In this document: positions 16,725 to 24,529 of the stretch, one piece after another
Layout: each line of letters starts with the position of its first letter
Numbering within the stretch: the stretch's first letter is position 1
Source of the DNA: Kribbella qitaiheensis
GTDB taxonomy: Bacteria > Actinomycetota > Actinomycetes > Propionibacteriales > Kribbellaceae
Direction: 5' to 3'
DNA: 64,000 nucleotides
Assembly (NCBI RefSeq): GCF_014217565.1
Contig: NZ_CP043661.1
Location: 4,216,001 to 4,280,000 of the forward strand
The notes under the pieces: model-generated
Databases searched by the model: none
Seen by the model: only the letters and a program-made list of their open reading frames with translations
What the model was told of the DNA's origin: nothing
Translations under genes and position numbers: made by a program

Positions 16725-18487
16725 TTGCTCGGCAGGACCCAGATCGGGTTCGTGTAGAACCACAGGTCCGTCCACGGGTCCGCGTCGCCGACCACGTCGA
16801 GCGCAGGGCCTTGCGGGTCGATCGCTGCACCGAGATAGCCCGGCTGGCTGCGGTTGCCGTCGGAGCCGCGGACGCGGACGTAGTACGGCTCCTCCGCCTT
16901 GCCGAGCGGCAGGGTCAGCTCGAAGGTGCCACGCTTGCCGGACGTGTCCCACTGCCGGACGACCTTGGTGTCGGGAGCCTTGAAGGTGTCACGGTCGCCG
17001 ACCGCACCCTTCACGGCACCACGGATGACGTCTACCCGGTTGAGGAGCGGGACGAAGTTGGCCCAGTTCGGCATCGTCTGGGTGGTGATCCGGACGACCA
17101 GCTCGACCGGACGGCCACGGCGTACGACCAGCGCGCCACCGAGCGGTTCGCTGTGCTTGCGCCCGACCTCGCGGACCTCGACCTCGACGCCCTTGGCGAG
17201 CATGCCGTGGTCGACCCACATCCGTCCGCTGCGCAGTCCCTCCATCACCGAAAGGTAGTCGCGTCGCTCGGCGCCGACATGGGTGCGGCTGTAGAAGCCG
17301 GGCCAGAAGTCGGTGGCGAGCGGGTTCACAGTGTTGCCGTAGACCGGGTCCATGTAGCGGCCGTCGCGGTCGAACTGCGCCTGGTCCGAGCCGTCAGGGC
17401 GACGCGAGGTCTCGTTCCAGTTCACGTGCGAGTCGGAGTTCGCGCTGACCCACCACGGCTTGCCCTCGGCGAGCAGGCTGTCCCACAGACCGCCCACCGT
17501 CGCGGTCATCCAGTCGAATCCGCCCCAGGTGCGGTAACTCTCGGCCGGGTAGCCAGGGAACGAGTTCGCGCTCGGCGCGTTGCCGTACAGGCCCCGGGCG
17601 CCGGCGGCACCGATGCCCTTCGGGAGGCCGCCGGCCTGGTGACCGGGCGCACCCTCGAAGCCGATGGCGATCCGCGGGTTGGCATCGCGCCAGTTACGAA
17701 TCTCATGCGGGCTGTCGACGCCGTTGCGGGCCGGGTGATTCGCCAGGAACAGCGCGTCCTGGACGCGGCGGCGGTCCACCTGCTGACCGAGCCACTGGAT
17801 CCCGTCCAGCGCGAGCTGCTCGTTGGCCGGCGAGTTCGAACTCGCATTGTTCACACTGCCGTCGTAGCTGTTCTCGAACTGCTTCAGTACTTCGACCTCC
17901 CGCGACCCGGGGGCGACGAAGACGGTGCCGTGCTCGGCGGCCGGGATGTTCCACTCCAGGCCCTGGAAGATCAGCGTGTTCTTCAGCTCGGTCCGGGCCG
18001 CCTTGATCTGCGGGTTGACCAGCTCCACGCCGATCCGGGCGTGGGTGGCACCGCCGTGGTCGGTGATGACCAGCCAGTCGAGACCGAACGCGGCCGCGTG
18101 CCGGGCCTGGTCGATCACCCGGTACAGGCCGTCGGAGCTCAGCTGGGTGTGGATGTGGTGGTCGCCGGCGAGCCAGACCTGCGGCTTGTTGCCGTGCTTG
18201 AAGAGGATCGAGTCACCCTTCGGAGCGGCAGCGGCGGCTGCTGCGCCTACGCCGGAGACGGCAAGGGCAGCGGTACCGCCGAGAATGCCGGCCGAGCGGA
18301 GCAGCGTACGACGGGAGACCTCGGTCGGTGAGAGGTCGCTGTCCGGGATCGACTCGTCCAGCGCGGCAATCGTCGCGGCGTCCAGCTCGGTGTTCGGGTG
18401 GTGATGATCGTGGTCGTGCCCATGCCCGTGTCCGTGACCGGCGCCGTGCTCGTGGTCGTGGGTATGACCGTCGTGGGAGTGTCCCAT
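16721..18487 (-). CDS. Tat-exported PHP-domain (CehA/McbA-type) metallohydrolase with histidine-rich leader
   Basis: 588 residues. The first 30 residues hold 14 histidines in H-D and G-H pairs, like metal-buffering tails. At about 56-90 comes a twin-arginine signal, EVSRRTLLRSAGILGG plus an alanine-rich core, so the mature enzyme should leave the cell folded and metal-loaded. The PHP domain follows: GDHHIHTQLSSDG (108-120), VITDHGG, a GLEWNIP segment and WVSANSDSHVNWNETSRRP, metal ligands of the CehA/McbA phosphoesterase-like family. The C-terminal 130 residues are a beta-rich domain. Likely substrate is a phosphoester or ester outside the cell. The histidine region lies before the Tat motif and would stay inside or be removed, an unusual arrangement. 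Confidence 0.88.
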   Translation of the reverse strand: MGHSHDGHTHDHEHGAGHGHGHGHDHDHHHPNTELDAATIAALDESIPDSDLSPTEVSRRTLLRSAGILGGTAALAVSGVGAAAAAAAPKGDSILFKHGNKPQVWLAGDHHIHTQLSSDGLYRVIDQARHAAAFGLDWLVITDHGGATHARIGVELVNPQIKAARTELKNTLIFQGLEWNIPAAEHGTVFVAPGSREVEVLKQFENSYDGSVNNASSNSPANEQLALDGIQWLGQQVDRRRVQDALFLANHPARNGVDSPHEIRNWRDANPRIAIGFEGAPGHQAGGLPKGIGAAGARGLYGNAPSANSFPGYPAESYRTWGGFDWMTATVGGLWDSLLAEGKPWWVSANSDSHVNWNETSRRPDGSDQAQFDRDGRYMDPVYGNTVNPLATDFWPGFYSRTHVGAERRDYLSVMEGLRSGRMWVDHGMLAKGVEVEVREVGRKHSEPLGGALVVRRGRPVELVVRITTQTMPNWANFVPLLNRVDVIRGAVKGAVGDRDTFKAPDTKVVRQWDTSGKRGTFELTLPLGKAEEPYYVRVRGSDGNRSQPGYLGAAIDPQGPALDVVGDADPWTDLWFYTNPIWVLPSK

Positions 18488-18746
18488 CGTGTTTCCTCTC
18501 GGATGGTGGATCCGGCGGGATCATCGCCCTTCGTGGTGACAACCAGGTGTTGTTCCGGTGAACCAATCGAGCCGCTGCTTGCCCCGGAACCCCTTGTTTG
18601 CGACGATGTCGCATTTGCTTGCTCACTCCCGAACGCTGGGGATCCCCCTGGAGGTGGACAACGGAGAGCGACGAGGATTCAATGGCCGCGATGGCTGCCC
18701 TCGGCGAACGACCACGCTCTGTCACCCGGCCTGTCAGGAAGGCACG

Positions 18747-19454
18747 GTGAGGTGGTCCGGATGGGCGGTCCTGGCGGTGTCCGCCGTATTCACCTTGTCG
18801 GCCTGTGGCGCGTCTTCACCGGATGCCTCGACCAGACCGGATTCACCGGCGACGCCGACAACCTCACTGACGGTCGCGATCCCTTCAGTACCGACGCCCT
18901 CACCGGTCCATCCATTGCCTAAGGCAAAGGTTCCGTATGTGTTCCCGGTCGGCGCCTGCCGTGCTTCGGCATCGCAGAGTCATCACGACTACCCGGCATC
19001 TGACATCTTCACCAAGGTCGGCTGCCAGTTCGTCTCGCCCGTGGACGGCCGGGTGGACGAGGTGACCCGGGTCGATCTCTGGGATCCGAAGACCAATGTC
19101 GGCCGTGATCGCGGCGGCCTGGCCGTGTCGGTGGTCGGCGTCGACGGCGTCCGGTACTACGGGTCGCACCTGTCCGCGATCGGAGCGGGAATCGCACCAG
19201 GGGTGCAGGTCCGGGCGGGACAGCTCCTCGGACTGACTGGCAAGACCGGCAGCGCTCGCTTCACCCCGGCGCACCTGCATTTCGCCATCAGCTGGCCCAC
19301 CTCTGCCGGCAACTGGTGGATCCGTCGGGGCGCTGTGGCACCACAGGTCTTCTTGACCGCGTGGCATCAAGGCAAGGTGGTCTCGCCAGTCGCCGCGGTG
19401 GCCCGCGCCAAACGGGCGTACGGCGTCGACCGCGGCTGCCGCTCCTACTGCTGA
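18747..19454 (+). CDS. M23 family metallopeptidase lipoprotein
   Basis: 235 residues from GTG 18747, supported by AGGAAGG five bases upstream. A lipoprotein signal with lipobox LSAC is seen in WAVLAVSAVFTLSACGASS, followed by a 45-residue Thr/Pro/Ser linker. The LytM/M23 domain has the zinc residues in SHHDYPASDIF and the H-x-H of PAHLHFAISWP, with VSPVDGRVDEV and LLGLTGKTGSA as fold signatures. It is expected to cut peptidoglycan peptides or bind them at the outer face of the membrane. C-terminal Cys pair GCRSYC may form a disulphide. It is convergent with the epoxide hydrolase gene, with only one base between the stops. Confidence 0.88.
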   Translation: MRWSGWAVLAVSAVFTLSACGASSPDASTRPDSPATPTTSLTVAIPSVPTPSPVHPLPKAKVPYVFPVGACRASASQSHHDYPASDIFTKVGCQFVSPVDGRVDEVTRVDLWDPKTNVGRDRGGLAVSVVGVDGVRYYGSHLSAIGAGIAPGVQVRAGQLLGLTGKTGSARFTPAHLHFAISWPTSAGNWWIRRGAVAPQVFLTAWHQGKVVSPVAAVARAKRAYGVDRGCRSYC

Positions 19455-19455
19455 T

Positions 19456-20608
19456 TCACCTGAGGCTGCGGAAGAACGCGCGACCGTCCCCCACCAAGAG
19501 ATCCGGCGCCTCCAACGCAGCGAAGTGCCCGCCGCGGTCGTACTCCTTCCAGTGGGTGATCGTGTGCTCACGCTCGAGGAGGTGCCGCATCGCTGGATCC
19601 GTGGGGAAGACAGCGACACCGGTTGGAACCTCCGATCGACCGGAGCCCCCGGACCGGTGATCGGGGCGCTCGGCAACCAGCCGATTCTCGTAGTACAGGT
19701 TTGCGCTGGTGGCGCTGGTGTTGGTGAACCAGTAGATCGAGGCGTCGGTCAGAAGGTGGCCGAGGGCAACGGCAGCTTCGGGCCGGGTTTGGGCCGGATC
19801 GGTCCAGTCGTGGAACTTCTCCAGGATCCAGGCCAGCTGACCGGCCGGGGAATCACTCAACCCGAACGAGACGGTCTGCGGTTTCGTCGACTGCAGCTCG
19901 GCGTACCCTGTCCCGGTCCGCCGGATGTGTTCGGCCAGCCGGAGCTTCGCCTGGTCGCGCGGTTCCAGGTCGTCCAGGTCTCCCGGGCGCGCGTTCGGGA
20001 ACGCGAGACCGCCGTTGATGTGTACGCCGAGGACGTGGTCCGGGGCGATCCGGCCGAGGAGCGGTGACACCACCGAACCGGTGTCGCCACCCTGCGCGCC
20101 GTACCGGCTGTAGCCGAGGCGGTCCATCAAGGTGGCCCAGGGCCCGGGCGATCCGCTCATGGTTCCACCCGGGCTGTTCGAGCGGGACTGAGAATCCGTG
20201 GCCTGGTACGGAGGCCGCGACGACGTGGAATGCGTCGGCCGGGTCGGCGCCGTGGGCCCGCGGATCGGTGAGCGGGCCGAGGATGTCGAGGAACTCCGCG
20301 ACCGAGCCAGGCCAGCCGTGCGTGAGGATCAACGGCATCGCGTTCGGCTCGGGCGAGCGGACGTGGAGGAAGTGGATCGACTGGTCATCGATGCGAGTCA
20401 CGTACTGCGGGAACGCGTTCAGCCGCGCCTCCCACTCACGCCAGTCGTACTCCAGCCAACGGTCGACCGCCCAGCGCAGATAGTCGACCGGTACCCCGCG
20501 ATCCCACGCGGCCTGCTCCGGGAGCGAGCGAGGCCAGCGGGTCTGGCGCAGGCGAGCACGCAGGTCATCCACGTCCGCTTGCGGGACCTGGATCCGGAAC
20601 TCCTCCAT
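19456..20608 (-). pseudogene. Epoxide hydrolase family protein, frameshifted
   Basis: Two frames give one microsomal-type epoxide hydrolase of about 383 residues. ATG 20608 begins MEEFRIQVPQADVDDLRARL, the EHN N-terminal domain, followed by HFLHVRSPEPNAMPLILTHG and WPGSVAEF (oxyanion HGWPGS). After NHERIARA the frame shifts and goes on as TLMDRLGYSRYGAQGGDTGS with the nucleophile Asp in GGD, then YWFTNTSATSANLYYEN with the lid tyrosine region and a terminal GGHFAALEAPDLL carrying the catalytic His. Dropping one C from the CCC of GGGCCCTGG (plus strand about 20138-20145) restores the frame. All catalytic residues are present, so the gene may be functional if the indel is an error. Confidence 0.82.
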
Positions 20609-20777
20609 CAGCCCTCCGATTGGTCTGGTCCGGCTTGTCGACGAGCCGGTACCCAGTTCCAAGAATGAGGTTCCTGACCGTCAGCAGGAGGTCCCTCCGA
20701 TGAAACATCGAGGTCTACTGGCCGGACGGTAGCTCGGCGGGCCAGCTCGCCTTGGGGTGGCTGGTCCGCCGGTCCGG

Positions 20778-21143
20778 TCAGAGGTTGGCGTAATACTCGG
20801 GTTTCATCTGGATCAGCTGGACGTAGTTGCCGTCGGGGTCGATCAGGGTGGCGAACCAGCCGATGCCGCGGTCCTCGGGCTCGACCAGCCAGGTGATGTC
20901 GAGGGTTCGCAGGTGCGCGGCGGCTGCCTCGATGTCCTCGACGGCGAAGTTGAGCACCACCCGGCCGGGCTCGACGGTCGCGGTCGCGACGTCGTCGCGC
21001 TTCTCGATCACCAGGCCGAAGCCGCCGAGATTCAGATTGCCGTAGCCGTCGACCTCGGCGTGGAATCCGTCGAGGTACCACTTCTTCAGCCGGTCGGGAT
21101 CCGCGCTGCCCAGCAGCATGCTGTTCAGAACAGGCTTGTCCAT
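20778..21143 (-). CDS. VOC superfamily (glyoxalase-fold) protein
   Basis: 121 residues. A single vicinal-oxygen-chelate module pair: SMLLGSADPDRLKKWYLDGF at the start and WFATLIDPDGNYVQLIQMKP at the end, where the D-P-D-G-N-x-x-x-L pattern is the glyoxalase/bleomycin-resistance signature. Possible metal ligands are few, so it may be a binding protein or a dioxygenase-like enzyme. It is monocistronic; a strong bidirectional-looking hairpin lies at 21313-21350. Function cannot be narrowed. Confidence 0.85.
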   Translation of the reverse strand: MDKPVLNSMLLGSADPDRLKKWYLDGFHAEVDGYGNLNLGGFGLVIEKRDDVATATVEPGRVVLNFAVEDIEAAAAHLRTLDITWLVEPEDRGIGWFATLIDPDGNYVQLIQMKPEYYANL

Positions 21144-21312
21144 CTCGATCTCCGTCCATCACGAGAGCTGACGGTCAACTCTCGCCCGAGACGTCGGAGC
21201 CGGCCGTCGCCCCTCGACATCGATCGAAGAGAAGCCCTCGGGTCCGCTCCGCTCGTCGAGTTGGCTAGGCCGGTACGACGGGCGCCCGGCTCCCCGCCGT
21301 ACGAATTGGAAA

Positions 21313-21350
21313 ACGTCCGCACCGCCTCATGCTGGAGGCGGTGCGGACGT
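21313..21350. terminator. Perfect 16-bp hairpin
   Basis: ACGTCCGCACCGCCTC (21313-21328) and its exact complement (21335-21350) around a six-base loop. It lies in the 300-base gap between the VOC gene start and the end of the small gene at 21446, and is oriented to stop minus-strand transcription from that gene before it enters the VOC gene. No other gene is seen in this gap. Confidence 0.7.
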
Positions 21351-21393
21351 CGATAGGGGGGCAGGGGTTGAGGGGATTTTGAGGGGATTTGAG

Positions 21394-21435
21394 GGCGGCA
21401 AGCGAGGGGCAGAGCGCCCGCGCTCGCTTGCCGCC
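21394..21435. terminator. Second hairpin after the small minus-strand gene
   Basis: GGCGGCAAGCGAG (21394-21406) pairs perfectly with CTCGCTTGCCGCC (21423-21435) around a 16-base G/C-rich loop, ten bases past the stop of the small gene. With the hairpin at 21313 it forms a tandem terminator, separated by two GAGGGGATTT repeats (about 21370-21390). Confidence 0.65.
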
Positions 21436-21445
21436 GATCATTGGT

Positions 21446-21676
21446 CTACCGCGGTGCTACGTCCCACATGCGCTCGCCGGGCAGGGGGTCGGGGAGACGG
21501 TCCACTGCCGGCATCGGGTCGTTGGTGACCCGCAGTCCGGCGAAGCGACGGCTCATGGCGTGGGCGTACCGCTCGGCCAACGCCGGCTCGGCGTTGTAAT
21601 CGGCGATCACGTGCTCACCGAACCAGACTCGTACGCGTCGGCGCTCAGACGTCTGGATGGCGGTGGCGGTTGTCAC
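21446..21676 (-). CDS. Small conserved-looking hypothetical protein
   Basis: 76 residues from GTG 21676, with AGGAGG (21681-21686) just upstream and actinobacterial codon use throughout. It begins VTTATAIQTSERRRVRVWFG and continues EHVIADYNAEPALAERYAHAMSRRF, a strand followed by amphipathic helices; the end is PLPGERMWDVAPR. I do not recognise the family. It is divergent from a winged-helix protein gene across an AT-rich region and is followed by two hairpins, so it is transcribed alone. A small regulatory or DNA-associated role is possible but unsupported. Confidence 0.6.
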   Translation of the reverse strand: MTTATAIQTSERRRVRVWFGEHVIADYNAEPALAERYAHAMSRRFAGLRVTNDPMPAVDRLPDPLPGERMWDVAPR

Positions 21677-21779
21677 TGGTCCTCCTGGCTGGTGTCTCTG
21701 GTGGTCGGCCTGGATTCGCGGGCGAGCGCGGTGCCGGTTAGCCGTGTGTTCACCGTCACGCAAGGTCCAACGGACGACG

Positions 21780-21880
21780 CGGACAGTAAGTCACGGGCAT
21801 TTTTTGGGCAGTTGTCCGAAATATCTGAAACTATTTCGGATTGTCTTCGAACGTTTTTTCGGATGTCGATTCACGGGCAA
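21780..21880. promoter_or_regulatory. AT-rich divergent regulatory region with inverted repeat
   Basis: The lowest-GC stretch nearby, between divergent starts at 21676 and 21944. It has TCCGAAATA (21815-21823) and TATTTCGGA (21832-21840) as a perfect inverted repeat with an 8-base spacer, a related TTTTTTCGGA at about 21853, and the direct repeat CACGGGCA at about 21792 and 21872. It probably carries both promoters and an operator. Confidence 0.5.
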
Positions 21881-21943
21881 TTCACAGGGTTTCCTCAGCA
21901 TCGACACGCCGAGCTGTCGGAACGACTCCGTAGGCTGGAAGGC

Positions 21944-22477
21944 GTGACCATCGAAGACGCTGGAACCAAGGCTCTGGCCGTCCCCGACCGGATCGTGCAG
22001 GCCACGGGGATCGCCACTGTCCAGACCGAACAGCTGATCGGCGACGTCGGGGACGCGCTCCGGCTGCTCGACGCGGTGGAGCGGGTCCGCGGACACGCTC
22101 ACCCCCTGATCCTCGGCCTGCAGGACGCGGTCGGGATGAAGATGCCGGCCGCGCTCGTGCTGAATGCGATCTCCAAGGGCCGCGACACAGCGGTGGGTGT
22201 CGCGGAGCAGGTCGGCACGACCCCAGGCGAGGCCGAGCTGGCCATCGCCGAGCTAGCGGCGGTCGGGCTGGTCCGGACCAGCCCGCAGTTGGCTGTCACC
22301 GGCCTCGGCCAGGCAAGGCTGTCGCAGCTCGACGGGCTGACGGTCCGCGTCCTCGACGTGATCACCGGAATTCTCGGCCCGGCAGACGCGGCCCAGCTGG
22401 CCCGGCTGCTGCATACCGTTGCCGACGGCCTCGAAACCGCCGCGGTCACCAACCAGACAGCCGCACTTAACAACTGA
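21944..22477 (+). CDS. Winged-helix (MarR-like) hypothetical protein
   Basis: 177 residues from GTG 21944 with GGAAGG upstream. The first half is helical (LIGDVGDALRLLDAVERVRG); the second holds a winged-helix pattern, SKGRDTAVGVAEQVGTTPGE then AELAIAELAAVGLVRTSPQL with AVTGLGQARLSQL as a wing, and a helical end. This resembles MarR-type DNA-binding proteins but is not a close match to a named family. Its divergent partner is the 76-residue protein at 21446, and the operator-like repeat between them is its likely target. Ligand unknown. Confidence 0.65.
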   Translation: MTIEDAGTKALAVPDRIVQATGIATVQTEQLIGDVGDALRLLDAVERVRGHAHPLILGLQDAVGMKMPAALVLNAISKGRDTAVGVAEQVGTTPGEAELAIAELAAVGLVRTSPQLAVTGLGQARLSQLDGLTVRVLDVITGILGPADAAQLARLLHTVADGLETAAVTNQTAALNN

Positions 22478-22567
22478 GGACTGCCCTCCGGTGTCGAAGT
22501 TCAGGCAGTGGCGACGACGTTTCCGGTGAGAGGCGCCGCTGGGGTGTCTCGGGAGTTGGAGGGTGAG

Positions 22568-22933
22568 ATGTTCAAGGAGACGAAGGCGTTCAGCGGGTTC
22601 GCTGTCGACGATGTCGCGACGGCGAAGAAGTTCTACGGCGAGACGCTCGGGCTGGACGTGACCGAGGAGAACGGGATGCTGCGGCTGCGGATCGCCGGCG
22701 GCATCCCGGTCCTCGTCTACCCGAAGCCGGGACACACGCCCGCGGAGTACACGATCCTGAACTTCCCCGTGCCCGACATCGACGCCGCCGCGAAGGAGCT
22801 CACCGCTCGTGGGGTCGTGTTCGAGCGCTACAACGACAAGCACGACGAGCTCGGGATCTTCCGCGGCGGCGGTCCGTTGATCGCCTGGTTCAAGGACCCA
22901 GCGGGCAACGTGCTGTCGATCATCCAGGCGTAG
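22568..22933 (+). CDS. VOC superfamily protein
   Basis: 121 residues from ATG 22568, with GGAGGGTGAG upstream. KETKAFSGFAVDDVATAKKF plus YGETLGLDV is the first beta-alpha-beta unit and AWFKDPAGNVLSIIQA the closing one, with D-P-A-G-N as the usual turn. Small two-module VOC proteins of this type are often annotated as glyoxalase/bleomycin resistance-like; the substrate is unknown. It lies 90 bases after the winged-helix gene on the same strand and could be co-transcribed. Confidence 0.87.
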   Translation: MFKETKAFSGFAVDDVATAKKFYGETLGLDVTEENGMLRLRIAGGIPVLVYPKPGHTPAEYTILNFPVPDIDAAAKELTARGVVFERYNDKHDELGIFRGGGPLIAWFKDPAGNVLSIIQA

Positions 22934-23127
22934 TACCGGTCAGAGGTCGTGCGGGCATAGGTCGTTGACGGATTGGGCGCGTGGATGATGATGTTGCCGG
23001 TCGGGGTCTGGAGGCAGGACAGTGCGCCGGGCTAAGTACGGGGATCGACGCCTTGGCCGCGCGACTGCGGACAGCGCCGGGCGACTAGCGCCCGCCGTAC
23101 GGGCGGTAGTTCCGTTGACGATTGCGC

Positions 23128-24144
23128 CTAGTTGGTGGGGGCCGGGTCGTTGTATTGGCCGGGGCGGCCCTTGTAGCGGGTGCCGTTGAGGTAGGGCCAG
23201 GAGTTCGCGACGCAGCCGTGCAGGCCGAGTGTCTGCTGCTCCATCACCGGCGCGGGTTGGCCCGGCCCCGGGCAGAGCTCGTGGTGATTGCCGAGGCGGT
23301 GGCCGGTCTCGTGGTTCACCATGTACTGCCGGTACGCCGTGAGCGAGGCGCCGTAGTTCGGTACGGCGTGGGCCCAGCGAGCGACATTCAGTACGACGTT
23401 GTCGCCGATCCGGCAACTCGTGTAGCGGTCTGGGCCGCCGCCGCAAAGGATGTCGCGGGTCTCGGGGGTGACGAGCAGGAGCTTGAAGTTGGCATTCTGG
23501 CCGGGGCCTACCTGGCGGAACCGCCATTGGCCGGCTGCGGTCCAGCCCTGCGGAGCACCGTACGTCTTCCGCACGAACTTGGCGAACGCCGGGCCATCGA
23601 CTCCCTGGATGCCACCCTCGATGGCGATCTGGAATCGCATCAGCTGACCGGAACTGCCGATCGTGGCGGGATCGCCGGGGAGGACCGAGTAGGAGACCGT
23701 ACCGCGGATCGGATAGGTGACCGGCACGACGCCGTCCGTCGGCGTCGACGCGGAGGTCTTCGTGGACGCCTGATGGCTGGGGTTCTGGTCACTGGGGTTC
23801 TGGTCGCTGGGGTTCTGGTCGCTGGGGTTCTGGTCACTGGGGTTCTGGTCACTCGGATCCTGGTCGCTGGGGTTCTGGTCACTGGGATTTTGATCGGCTG
23901 GATCCTGAGCGTCTGGATCCTGAGCGCCTGGAGCTTGGGCGCCTGGATCCTGAGCGCCTGGAGCTTGGGCGCCCGTGCCGTCGGGACTGTCCTTGCCGGT
24001 GGTGTCGTCCGGGTTCGCCGACGAGTGAGCGACCGGCCGGCCGGGGCCATCCTGGTGGTCGAACGGGCTGGCAGGCAGTTCGTACAGCGCCACTCCCGCG
24101 ACAGCCGCCACGACCCCGAGCGCGGCGATCCTCGTCATGCGCAT
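23128..24144 (-). CDS. DUF3152 secreted metallopeptidase-like protein with repeat linker
   Basis: 338 residues. A membrane anchor or uncleaved signal (RIAALGVVAAVAGVALYEL) is followed by a linker of about 100 residues made of five-residue repeats, first GAQDP/GAQAP and then DQNPS, encoded by 15-bp tandem repeats. The folded domain begins near VPVTYPIRGTVSYSVLPGDP and contains NHETGHRLGNHHELC, an exact metzincin zinc motif H-E-x-x-H-x-x-G-x-x-H, plus two further Cys pairs. The family is DUF3152, common in actinobacteria and of unproven activity. The enzyme should sit outside the membrane with the linker spanning the wall. It is monocistronic. Confidence 0.88.
   Translation of the reverse strand: MRMTRIAALGVVAAVAGVALYELPASPFDHQDGPGRPVAHSSANPDDTTGKDSPDGTGAQAPGAQDPGAQAPGAQDPDAQDPADQNPSDQNPSDQDPSDQNPSDQNPSDQNPSDQNPSDQNPSHQASTKTSASTPTDGVVPVTYPIRGTVSYSVLPGDPATIGSSGQLMRFQIAIEGGIQGVDGPAFAKFVRKTYGAPQGWTAAGQWRFRQVGPGQNANFKLLLVTPETRDILCGGGPDRYTSCRIGDNVVLNVARWAHAVPNYGASLTAYRQYMVNHETGHRLGNHHELCPGPGQPAPVMEQQTLGLHGCVANSWPYLNGTRYKGRPGQYNDPAPTN
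23776..23972 (-). repeat. 15-bp in-frame tandem repeats in the DUF3152 linker
   Basis: About eight copies of a 15-bp unit (plus strand TGGGGTTCTGGTCAC and variants, 23776-23890) encode the DQNPS repeats, followed by about five copies of a second 15-bp unit (GCGCCTGGAGCTTGG and variants, to about 23972) encoding GAQDP/GAQAP. Near-identity between copies suggests recent expansion by slippage. Confidence 0.85.
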
Positions 24145-24252
24145 CCCAGAAACTCCTCACGTCGCACCCTTCGGAAGAGCGCGTCCTCACCAGTACTTGC
24201 CAACCGGGCCGAAAACCCTTCTCTCCCAACCGCTCAAGCGCCCCCACCCGCC

Positions 24253-24411
24253 GCCTTGGTGCATCACCTGAGCATCCCGCCAGCCAGAAACACTCACGTC
24301 GCGCACAAAGGCAGCTCCCACTCCCTCCAACCACCGGCCACCCCGCGGCCTTTGTGCAGGACCTGAGCGTCCCGCCGACCGGAAACACTCACGTCGCGCA
24401 CAAAGGCAGCT
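24253..24411. repeat. Two direct copies of a 64-bp palindromic element
   Basis: Units at 24253-24316 and 24348-24411 are spaced 95 bases apart and nearly identical. In the second, GCCTTTGTGC at the left end pairs with GCACAAAGGC at the right end, and the inside carries CCTGAGCGTCCCGCC then GGAAACACTCACGTCGC. The ends and the CTGAGC phrase match the elements at 10250-10400. The units lie in the roughly 390-base gene-free stretch between the DUF3152 gene and the arginine deiminase remnant. Confidence 0.7.
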
Positions 24412-24529
24412 GCCCGCCGGTCAGCGGACCGCTTCCGGACCGGTTCGCCTCCGCTCCACCTATGGATGGAGATCAGCAATCCATCTGCTGGATTTGATAC
24501 AGGCGTATCAGTTGCTGGAAAGAAGACGG

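Noticed and set aside
20130..20150. Programmed ribosomal frameshifting in the epoxide hydrolase and similar genes
   Set aside because: No slippery heptamer or downstream pseudoknot pattern is seen, the genes are unrelated, and all shifts share only a GGCC context.
23776..23972. Regular 15-bp repeats that might suggest a CRISPR array
   Set aside because: The repeats are contiguous without spacers, keep the reading frame and encode a protein stalk.
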